From Albifimbria verrucaria (lineage: Eukaryota; Ascomycota; Sordariomycetes; Hypocreales; Stachybotryaceae), in the NCBI GenBank assembly GCA_020081605.1, contig JAHREC010000049.1, positions 2,604,001 to 2,668,000 on the forward strand: a stretch of 64,000 nucleotides of DNA, in the 5' to 3' direction. Shown here piece by piece: positions 13,051 through 22,775 of the stretch (within the stretch, counting starts at the first letter, position 1; each line of letters starts with the position of its first letter). The position numbers and the translations under genes are program-made. Below the pieces are notes generated by a model. The model ran no database searches. It saw nothing but the letters and a program-made list of their open reading frames with translations, and was not told the DNA's origin.

Positions 13051-15078
13051 CTAGCCGAGGAGAATGGGTATGTTGTCTTGCGCGTGGGTATCCCACGCTT
13101 TCTGCAAGATATGACCCATGCCCCTCCGGTAAGCAACCTCACCGATCCTCTCAATCCATAGTACATTGACAATGTGGATGGCCTCGGCCCCATCCATGTT
13201 CTCCTCAAAGCGCTCCGGGTTGAATACGTAAGATCCTCTCCGCTCAGTAGCTGTAGATATCGCAATAAATTCAAGCTTCTCGTCGCCGTCGTAATTGGAA
13301 GACTGAATGCCCAGCCACCCATCATGCGCTCTGAATTCTCCAACCCACTTGTTGGTCTTGCTCCAGATGTTCCCCACGGCAATCCCTGGGTTTAGTCTGT
13401 CCTTTGGAGCCAATGTAAGAGCGAAATCAACCTCAAAATAAGCTCCCTGGGTCACAAATGAAAGGTATGGGCCCGGAAAAGCCATCTCTCCAGGCGGCGG
13501 TTCATATTCGCCAGCCTCGGGCGGGTCTTCTACAGGAACAGGGTATTTGAAGATTGCCGCATCGTCACTGTCGTGTTTGAAATGCGGTCCAGCTTTTGAC
13601 CACCCTGCAGGCAGAGCGGCACTCGAGGTTCTCCGAGAACGCAAGTCTCGGAACTGAAAGCCTGTATTAGCCACCGGTACCGTCGCCGCCCGGTCCGTCA
13701 GATGCCAGGTGACCGTCGGTTTGATCTTGAATAAATGCGTTGGCTGAAACCGCTTCGAGGCCTGCCCTCGCTTCGCGATTTTTGTGTCCTCCACATAATC
13801 AGCCGATGCTTTCCAGAGCACCAAATCAACCGGAATTCCATCGAACCACCACCCCATCCAGGACCAAGATGGGAGAAACGGAGGACGGGTAACTACTCGT
13901 CGGCGGATCGCTGCAGAGGGTCGCCAAAGCAATGCGACATCCAAAAACATGAGCGGCATCCCATAGACGAAACCTCCCGGAAAGACCTTGGACAGCATCT
14001 GTGTGACACCCGAGAAAGCCCTGAGTGTATCTTCAACAAAGGTTACGCGCCTGGAGCTGTAATCGGAGGCGATGCGCGCGTACTCGTCCAGATCAGGCCA
14101 CGGCGCATGGTGAAACCCAAAGGCACTCGACGCGATCCTGTTTGTACAAGTGTGGCGATTGCCTCGCAGCGACTTCATCACACCCGTCGGGCTCCCTGCC
14201 AGAGCTCACAGTGGCACTCCCAAGTGATGGTATCCTCGAAGAAGAAAACGGCTCTTCGGGAATACAGCAACTCTTGCATTGTCCAACCCCGTGTGTTCCA
14301 TCTAGATTGCACTAATAGATCATTGTGGTCACGGCTGGCGGGCTTCGGACCTCGTGTTGGGCGTCGCGGAGAGAGCGCCAACAGTCCAGTGTGGACATCG
14401 CCATAGGCCGCGACAATGGTGAAATATGCATTGAGTAAATAAACGGCATGCGCCGAATGTGAGTGTTGAATTCCTCCTCGTCATCCTGGACAATGCATAA
14501 TCGGTCAACCCAGAGATATCGCAGGCCCAGCTTCTTAGACAGCCACATGGCATCCAAGACAGTCTGGGAACTCCGGAATCCGGGAGGCTCAGCTGGAAAG
14601 CGTCTACATTGCTTCGAAGCAGCTGCGCCGGGGCATCCGGAGTGTTGCGCCGTGGTCCAGTACCCCAGACGTAACTGAGAGCGAGATATCTATCCGTAGG
14701 CTTCGCTCTCACGAGGATGCGCTCAACCGAATCGATGAGCCAAACTGGGCGCCAAGTCGCCGCGTCAGCCTCGTCCGCTCCACTGCAGTGGTGGTCATGT
14801 TGGCTATTGCAGGTGTCTAACCACTCTCTGATACGAGATACAGGACTCGCAGTGTTGGCAGAAGAAGCGCGCCTCTGGATGGAAGCTGTTGTGTCACTGC
14901 GCGCCTGCTTCAAGCCGCCAAACAGACGATCCGTGATGCTATTCCGCTTACTAGGCGGGTCGCGATCGCGCGGCCAACCTGTCTCAGGCATTGCTTCGTC
15001 TGGCGACTGAAGTCGCGACTGTGTCGCTGCAGAATCTTCAGGTGCTGCCGCGAAGTCGGCGCAATGGCCATCGTACAC
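13051..15078 (-). CDS. HET domain protein (heterokaryon incompatibility family), three apparent frameshifts
   Basis: HET proteins take part in non-self recognition and vegetative incompatibility in filamentous ascomycetes; the specific partner is unknown. The frame has a polar Ser/Arg-rich N-terminus of about 85 residues, then the HET core: RYLALSYVWG, a following AQLL.SN block, LGLRYLWVDRLCIVQDD, and further on SRWNTRGWTMQE and an LYSRR segment. A long C-terminal region ends at 13051. The core is split by three apparent one-base deletions at about 14563-14570, 14430-14436 and 14178-14186. With them restored the gene is 677 codons without introns. HET genes do accumulate true lesions, so a real pseudogene is possible. 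The breaks nevertheless match the one-base pattern seen in essential genes nearby. Confidence 0.85.
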
Positions 15079-15565
15079 AAACTGGCCGATCCCAGGTGGT
15101 TTAAGTGGTGCCAGACGACCAGGACATGGGACCGGCGTTGTTTATTGTGATGTGATGGCTAGGAAGGCTGCGGCCCCTCCGTCAGCCCAGCATCAGCATC
15201 CCTGATTGGCCAGCGTGAAACGCAGGCAAGATGGCAGTGTTGGTCATTTGTGTTTGATAATTGATTGTCATATGGAATTTGAAGCTCCAAACCGTCCGGT
15301 TGTGTTGTCGAGTTGTAAATACCTATAGATATAGTACAAAGAACTTATATGCGTTCAACAAGACAGCGCCCAAGTGATACATGCTTTATCCATGTATTCT
15401 ACCTAGGTGGGTTGGAGCAGGGGCTACTTAGAACAGTAAGAGATGTTTAATAGGTACCTCCTACTGAGCCAATGCAGGGGTGGGTGGGTGAAGGGGAAAA
15501 GAAAGGGCCTACCTGGCAGGTAGGCAGTGTTATGCGAAGTTTGGTAGCGAGATGCGCAAAAAAAT
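15079..15565. other. Intergenic between HET gene and tRNA
   Basis: This holds the presumed HET promoter and sequence downstream of the tRNA. It contains TAGGTACC-type motifs near 15420-15460 that recur in other promoters of the window. No ORF of note. Confidence 0.5.
15558..15564 (-). terminator. RNA polymerase III terminator (T7)
   Basis: On the minus strand a run of seven T begins two bases after the predicted 3' end of the tRNA. This is the expected position and form for a Pol III terminator. Confidence 0.85.
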
Positions 15566-15601
15566 TACGGGATGCGAGGATCGAACTCGCGACCTCACCG
15601 G

Positions 15602-15624
15602 GTTTACGATCGGTCATTGCCGAA
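15602..15624 (-). other. Canonical tRNA intron (position 37/38)
   Basis: A 23-nt segment lies directly after A37 of the tRNA-Val. It contains a small hairpin (TCGG with CCGA) and sits at the only place where the tRNA splicing endonuclease normally cuts in fungi. Removal closes a normal seven-base anticodon loop. Confidence 0.8.
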
Positions 15625-15641
15625 TGTGAACGGTGCGTGAT

Positions 15642-15693
15642 CTGAATGTTTATTAGCTCAGTTGCAGGTTGCTAGTGTTAGGTAGGAACTTAC
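15642..15693 (-). other. GT-AG, spliceosomal-type intron inside the tRNA D-loop
   Basis: Fifty-two nucleotides interrupt the D-loop between GTGGCT and ATCAC. The segment begins GTAAGT, holds GCTAAT (fungal branch consensus RCTRAY) about 12 nt before its end, and ends TTCAG. Its length matches the protein-gene introns of this window (49-58 nt in the catalase gene). Excision rebuilds a perfect AGTGGCTATCAC D arm. I see no bulge-helix-bulge that would suit the tRNA endonuclease. That the spliceosome removes it is inference. Confidence 0.7.
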
Positions 15694-15713
15694 AGCCACT
15701 ACACCAATCCCGC

Positions 15714-17285
15714 TTCTGTTGTGGTAAGTCGGGAAATTTTGAGTCCTATATTGGTGATGCAATCTTTTCCGCTTTGGTTATGGTGATTTTGCTGTGTACC
15801 TGGAATATCCCATTCCTCGAATTCCGATTGCAGGCAACATCGACTCTGTATTTTATCATTCCCGGTTGTAAGTGTTTTATCCCGCATTACACATGGATGA
15901 TATTGTGAACGAGTATCGTCATCCAAACCGCTAGTCATTGCGATCTCTTTGGGTAGGTTGGTAGCACGGAAGACACTGTTCAACAAAACACAATATTGAG
16001 GACTACAGAAGCAACCACACACAATATCCCAGGATAAACCTGTATTTAAATCGACCAACAAGTAGATCAAAGCTCTACATGAACTCCTCACCAGTAAAGC
16101 TACGCTGGTAGAATGATGCTAAACACCAAGTGACGCTTTGAATTTCCGTAGACACCACCCGAGGTATAGGGTATGTGCAGCTCATGCCACCCGCCTGTGC
16201 CATTAAGTCCGTTTGGTAATATGCAAGTCTCCATAGGTATGGGAGACGCAATGAGAAAGCTGATAAGCCAGAGAAGGAGGACTGCATATTAACCATGTCT
16301 TGGATGGATTTACGAATATTATTCGTTAAATACAAGAGAAACAATACAATATCAGCAGAAAAACGTGCGAATATACTTACACAATTCTTCGGATTATATA
16401 CGGTATCGTTCCGAATAAAATCCCGAGATTTGTCGAATTTAATTCTCATTTATCGATGCCTACAATTCCTGTTCTCAACTTCATCACAATATGGGCCTCA
16501 TACATGCAGCTTACCAAGTCCACTTTCTTCGATTCAGCTCGCATATGCACACCATGGATGCCTTAACTAATGTAAGTCCTCTATGACATGCTTGATCCCA
16601 GGAGCCATCGGGAACTAAGTTTCCTTTACATGCGGGTTTGCTTCGTATGCGCTGATCTCCGCCCACGACCAGCCAATAAGTGCATGCAGCTCCAAAACCA
16701 TGCATCAGCCCAGTGGACTGCTGCCATGGCGACTTGGTCACAGGCCCTGTCCAGGAGGCTTCGCCAGCGCGGGGTACTGCCTGCAAGCGCCCAAGCAGCG
16801 CACTCTGCCAGGAGCGAGGGGCTGCTGACAAGGTAGGTACTTTGCCGTTTTGGCCGTTTCCAGGGCAACGTCCCTCCAACATCCGACACTCTGTTTGTTT
16901 TCCCACGGCCAATCACGGCACTGCAGCTGAGTACAGCCACTGCTTCCTTAAACACCAGGCCGGCACCGAAACGGCCCTCCTCTCGACTATTCTCCTTGAC
17001 AGGCACATCGCTGCTATCTTTGTTTAGTTCAGCGACGCTCTCCTTGCGAGCCGAGCCGCCGTCTGCCCTTCTCTTCTTTCGTCATCCGTTATTGAAATTG
17101 CAGTGTCTTATTGTTTTTGGATTACAAGATCCAAAGTGCCCAACTCGCCTCGCCTGTCTCTTGGTTGCGCCGTCGCCAGACTAGTGACATTCCATCGCTT
17201 CATTTCCCTGCTACACCTTGAGTCGCGTGCCGATGAGTGCCCGGCTGGCATAATACCTATCCATCAACTCCAGCGCCCGCTCAGC
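15714..17285. other. Intergenic upstream of BUD4
   Basis: No supportable gene. Sequence around 16290-16460 is AT-rich. ORFs of up to 133 codons at 16075-16912 overlap on both strands and lack motifs. The last several hundred bases are pyrimidine-rich and probably form the BUD4 promoter and leader. Confidence 0.5.
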
Positions 17286-20200
17286 ATGGCATCTGAACCG
17301 GTATGTTGGCGCCAGTCCCCACGCCCCAGGTTCCTTTCTCGCTGACATTCTGGATCGCAGGTCCATCCTTTGCGAATCGCAAAGAATAACCCAGTCCTCT
17401 CACCCACCAAAATGGCCAGTGGCGTGCCCCGCCCACTGTCTGAGATTCCACCGACGGAGAAGAGGCGCAACTCGCCCAGTTGGAACCAAGCATCTCCAAA
17501 GGTTGGTGGAATGTTGTCTGCGGCGTGCTTTTCTCGCTAACCCTCCTCTCTAGAAGATGACCATCAACACAGACTCATCACCTTTCCAGTCATCGCCCGT
17601 CGAGTCCGTCACCTCTCCTCGTATGTTTTGGCAGAACCGCAATTCGGAGAACTCGCTCTATGGCGGGCGCACTGGCTCGCCATCCCCGAACCGTCGCTCC
17701 TCCATCGAACGCCTGCAGAAGGCCTCCCGGGTCAAGAACAGCAATATCCTGGCGCTCGAACAGAAGCAGGAATATGATCCAACTCGGCTCCCACAGATCG
17801 AAAGACCCCTTGCTAAGGTGCAGGGAAATGCCTTTGGCGCCTCTAACAACCTGGGTCTACGCTCGCCCGACGCTGAGCTCTCGGCTTCCGATGTGTTTGG
17901 CAGCGACAGCAAGAACAACAGCTTCACAATGAGCCTGACAAAGTCTCCTCCACTGCCTGCTCCTGGAACACCACGCACTCCAAGCAGGGACCAGGTCTCC
18001 CCAACCAAATCTTCTCTATCGCCCTCCAAGTTCAAGAGCAGCTTCGACCCAGAGACTGGAATCTGGTCTGCTGAGACGTCCATGGTCGAACATGAACTCC
18101 CTAGCGGTCATTCCCTCCACCGCCATGCGAAAAGTGTCACATTTGATAACGCCCCGCCACAAATCAACGAATACGAAATGGCGACCCCGATCTTTCATCT
18201 ATCGGCACAAACTCCCGTGAAGGTAGTTATGAGTCAATGGATGATGAAGACGATGAAGACAGTATGCTGTACGATCCTGCGCGGATAGACCCCCAAGACG
18301 ATAGCTTCGATGCTTCGCTTGAAGATACAGACAAAACCCCGTAGTTGGCCCTGATGACTGGAGAGAGAAAGTCCCTTCATCCACCAACAACGGCAGACGC
18401 CAGAGTATGAAAGAAGCCCTATGCCGGAGGCTGCTCCGTCAGTTGCCAACTCTGGAAGGCCCTCCCACAACCGCACTGATTCAACAAACTCGAATGGCGA
18501 GCACCGCCCCTTCCTCCTCTCCCAGGCGTTGGTCTCACGCGTAGCCAATCCAACAGCTCATCACGGGCATCCCTGGTCTGTCTGCAACTGCAGAGCGCAT
18601 GCTCGGCTCTCACCGTAGTCTGCCCTCGCCTCCACCTGCTTCAGCGAGCAAGTCAGACATCCAGAATATTGGAAACGGCAAGATGTCGCTCGAAGAGCGG
18701 CTGAGGCTGATGATGCTGTCTGATGAGCACAATGGAAAGACAGCCGCGGAACAGCAGCGCGAGCGTCGACTCCGACGTGCCGTTGGCAAGGACAGGTTCT
18801 CAAGCCCTGTTTCCGAGCCGGAGTCGACCATGAGCCTCAATGAGGCTCATGAGGAAGACGACACAGTTGGGGATATCTCGGGACTCGAAGACTATCAGTT
18901 GCCGGCCCGAATCTCTCGTGAGTCTATCATGCGTCGCGTTAATGGCAACAAGGGTCTTGACTCCGAAGCGGATTACAACTTCTCTTCCCCACCCCCGAGC
19001 TCAAGCCCTCAACGGGGTATGACGCGAAGCCCCGAACGACTTCTCCCGCTTGACCCAGATATTCCAATTCCCTCCACTGAGGATTCCATTCTGGATGACA
19101 TCAACGAGGAGGACGAAGATGATAACGAAGGCAGTGTCATTATCAGAAGGAATATCCATTACGACTCTGATTCGGAGGATGATGTTCTTGATATGTACCA
19201 AGACTCTGAGGCAGGTATTGATGACCTTGACTCCAAGGAACATCATGACGATGATGATGGCAGCCACTACTCTGAGACTGAAGCTCGTCAAGAAGTGGCT
19301 GAGACCAAGGAACCATCCCAGGAGCAGATCACGACACCACGTGCTGCCTCTCCCGTTCAGGCCGAAGGTCTGAACAACGCTCTACCGAGCTTCGCACAGA
19401 CGTCGAAGGAGTCTTTGCTTTCTACTGAACTAGAGTCCTACATGGTCTCAGAGTCCGAGGAAACCCCAGTAGCTACGGAAACTGCAAAGGTGGAAGCAGA
19501 GGCCCCTAAAGTAACGGACGCGCCAACCTATCTCCGAAGACCTGTCACACCCGAACAGCCAATGTCCAAGCCTGAGTATGATGGGTCAGGCTGGGGTGAA
19601 CCAGACGAGGAAGAGGAAGAGGAAGATGAGCCAGGAACGCCTGAATCAGTCATCCACCATCCTCTCCCGGCGGAAGAGGAGCCCAGAGAGTCTCCAGCTA
19701 TCCCAGAGCGACTTGCCACCATCAAAGCGTCAGGCTCTAAGCTCAAGACACGTGTGTCCAACACTCCTTCAGATCTAGCTGCCATGAGAGAGGCGCGTAG
19801 ACAAGTCAGCTACGAGGTCCCTGATGTGCCTCCCATTCCGGACAGGCACCGCAACCGCCTGTCGCGAGACATGAGCGTTGAGAAAGACACTTCTGGCGGT
19901 GACTTTTTGGAGCGCCACCCTAGTTTCAAGAACCGCAGTCTGACACTTGACCTCGACTTGGGTCTTAGCCTTGACCAGGATTTCGATCGGGTCATTGAAG
20001 CACAGAAGGTTAGTTACAATTCCAGCCCCTGTTGCGCCCCAGTGTCATCAAAGGCATTGAGGGTGTTCTATTACATCATATGCAAATCGACTCTAACACA
20101 ATCTCTTATAGCGTGGGTACCTCATGAGACAGAACACGAAGCTTGTTGCAGCCAGCGATAAGGACGCGGACGACTACTGGAAGGCGCGTTCGGCAGGTAA

Positions 20201-21761
20201 CTCACCCGTCAAGAAGGATCGACCTCAGTCGTGGACCGTAGAGCCGTGGAATCCGCAGCCGAGACAGCGCAGCATTCGGAAGCGCCCAGTGGGCGGACCT
20301 GTTCCGCCTTTGCCTGGCCACGAGAGCAACGCTACTGCCCTTAACCAGGTGGTTGAAGAGGATATCAGTGCTGAAATTGCTACTCCTGATAGTGGTGAGA
20401 GGGGCCGTCTCTTTGTCAAGGTTATGGGTGTCAAGGACCTCGATCTGCCGATTCCCAAGAGTAAGTGATAATCCATTCATTCTGCAGTATCTGGGCCTCG
20501 CTGACAGTAAACAGACGAGCGTAGCTGGTTCAGCCTGACTCTCGACAACGGTGTACACTGCGTAACTACGGCTTGGTTAGAGCTAGCACGCAATGCACCA
20601 ATCGGTCAAGAATTCGAGCTCGTGGTACCCAACGACTTGGAGTTCCAGCTCACACTCAACGTCAAGATGGAGAAGCCCCTCCTGTGCGGTTACCGGCATC
20701 TACTGCTAAGGTGAGCAAGCCAAAGACATCCACCTTCAGCCGGCTCCTTGCGTCACCCAAGAAGCGCAAGGAGATGGAGTTGCGCCAGAAGGAGGAAGAG
20801 GAGCGCTTCGTTCAGCAGCAGAAGGATGCTTTGGCACGACAACGCAAGGCAGCGCCTACCGCGTACGACCTCTTCTCCCCGCTCGCAGCCGAGGACGGCA
20901 GCTTCGCTCGTGCGTATGTCTGCCTGAAGGAGCACGAGAGCCGCTGCTTCGGCCGACCTTACATGACCGAGGTTGCATGCTTCAACGAGTGGGCCACTGA
21001 AGAAGCCAGCTTTGCATCAAGCGTGAAGAGCAAGCGTGGAAACACTGCGGTGGTGAGACGTGCTCCTTACCACATCGGCAAGCTCGAGTTGCAGCTGCTG
21101 TTCGTTCCACGCCCGAAGAACGCAACAGATGACGACATGCCCAAGAGCATGAACTCGTGCATCCGAGAGCTAAAGGCTGCTGAGGAGAGACTCGCCCGCA
21201 TGTGGGAGGGCCACCTGAGCCAGCAGGGCGGAGATTGCCCAGTAAGTAAACCCTTCTGAATAAACGAGTTGCTTCAATGCTAACAAATGGCCTTAGTACT
21301 GGCGCCGCCGATACTTCAAGCTGGTGGGTACCAAGTTGACTGCCTATCATGAGGCTACCCGTCAACCCCGAGCTACCATTAATCTCTCGAACTGCAAACG
21401 GCTGATCGATGACCGTCGGGCATTGACGGAGAAGGAGACGACCGGTAAGGGTGGCAAACGTCGCCGGTCTGCCTTTGCAGAGGAGGAAGAGGGGTACATG
21501 TTTGTTGAGGAGGGATTCCGCATCCGCTTCAACAACGGAGAGGTGATTGACTTCTACGCCGACACAGCCGAAGACAAGGAAGGCTGGATGAAGGTGCTCT
21601 CCGAGATCATCGGCCGTGGCGATAGCGGTAGCGACGACGAGAGCAGCGGTCCTCGATCAAGAGCCAAGTGGTGCGAGCTCGTTCTGAAGTCAGAGGAGCA
21701 GCTTCGTCGCCGCGCAGAGGGCCGCCGGGTTCACTCACGAACTAAGAGCATGTACATGTAA
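17286..21761 (+). CDS. BUD4: Bud4-type septin/axial landmark protein with C-terminal PH domain, six apparent frameshifts
   Basis: Bud4 is an anillin-like scaffold that marks septation sites and binds septins at the cell cortex. Exons: 17286-17300, 17361-17501, 17554-20008, 20112-20460, 20515-21241 and 21297-21761. The N-terminal two thirds are disordered, Ser/Pro/Asp/Glu-rich and full of short motifs (NRRSSIERLQ, HAKSVTFD). Then come an anillin-homology-like block (RGRLFVKVMGVKDLDLPIPK onward), a basic coiled stretch rich in K/E/Q, and a PH domain starting YWRRRYFKLVG and ending near GWMKVLSEII. Five one-base deletions cluster at 18185-18580 and one lies at 20674-20682. Restoring all six makes the exon sum exactly 1386 codons, the usual size in filamentous fungi. 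Introns have clear donors, acceptors and a TGCTAAC branch site. Confidence 0.88.
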
Positions 21762-22775
21762 GCCCGGGTGGAAGCTCTGGGGAGTGAAAGGGCTTTGATG
21801 ATGAAGGCGATTTGAAAAGTTACGCGAAGATGAGGGTCATTCTGCGACCAGGCCTGGAGCTTGATACAAGGACGGTACACACCACTTCCTACGCAGAGGT
21901 TCTTTCTTCTCTGAAGGAGCTGGGCCGGCATTACCTGTTTATGGTGTTTTGACAATGTTGGCATACGAGACACGGGACAAGATAAGGCGAGGAGGGACAC
22001 ATGATAATGGCTGCACTTTTTGTCGGCGTAACATTGGTTTGCAGCTTCTTTCGAGTCAGGACTGGACAAGGAGTTTTAGGGTGTACATGTGTCTGTTTGT
22101 ATGAAGTACAGGGAATCATAATGAAATGGCATGCACTTGACTTGACTTGACTTGACGGGCTGGTGGTGGGTGGGTGGGCAGTCTGCTGCGTTGATGGCGT
22201 ACGTGATTGATAGACAACAAGCAACCTTTGGTGTCGTACCTTAGCAGTAGCTTGGACAATGATTGGTGGCAAGGGAGGCATCGTTGGGTGCCTACGCCGT
22301 GCCGTGACGGCAATGCCTCCTTTTTGCCTTTTGACTTGGAATGGAGTTGCATGCATGCATTGATGGATGGGATGGCAGTGGTAAGTTAGCAGTACTTAGT
22401 GGTGGTGGTGGGGGAAGCTGGCGAGGCGCAGCTGGAGGTTTGCCGTTTCAGACCGCCTCCAATGTGCCCTGTAAACAGCTATGGCTCGTAGCGCTACCTC
22501 CGCCTGCGGGCGCCCTCGGTACCTCATCCGCCGACCGTGGCTCCGCTGGTACCTCGCCCCTTAGTCCAGGTACATGCACCCCAGACAGTTCGCAACAACT
22601 GCAGCAATTCCTCGAACTGAACTACAAGCGACAGCCCATCTTCACCTTGTCATCTCGTGATCACGAGCACGCCTGGCTCATAGAATCTGGTCACATCTCC
22701 TCGCATAGGCCATTGCCTCCCCACCTATTTCTATCCCTCCGCCATATCCCTCCGTATCCTTACCCATCCGTCATC
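21762..22775. other. Intergenic between BUD4 and coronin
   Basis: The left half is the likely BUD4 3' UTR. The right half has several GGTACC motifs (about 22518-22575) and a pyrimidine-rich leader before the coronin ATG. No gene is seen. Confidence 0.55.
22135..22156. repeat. Pentanucleotide microsatellite (ACTTG)n
   Basis: Just over four perfect ACTTG units lie between BUD4 and the coronin gene. Confidence 0.9.

Larger units (their letters stand above)
15566..15713 (-). tRNA. tRNA-Val (anticodon CAC) with two introns, one in the D-loop
   Basis: The 148-nt gene folds as a tRNA only after two segments are removed. Stems: acceptor GCGGGAT with ATCCCGT (first pair G-U), D stem GTG/CAC around a GTGG loop, anticodon stem CACCG/CGGTG, variable loop AGGTC, T stem GCGAG/CTCGC with loop TTCGATC, discriminator A. 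The loop reads TT-CAC-A, so the anticodon is CAC (Val, codon GTG), at 15626-15628. The canonical intron after position 37 is 15602-15624 (23 nt). A second interruption of 52 nt lies in the D-loop at 15642-15693. Without both, the mature RNA is 73 nt, exactly standard. The A box (TGGTGTAGTGG) and B box (GAGTTCGATCC) are intact and a T7 terminator follows. A tRNA pseudogene is possible, but no stem is damaged. Confidence 0.85.

Noticed and set aside
16075..16912. ORFs of 124-133 codons on the minus strand
   Set aside because: No homology-like motif, partly AT-rich sequence, and they lie in the promoter region of BUD4.
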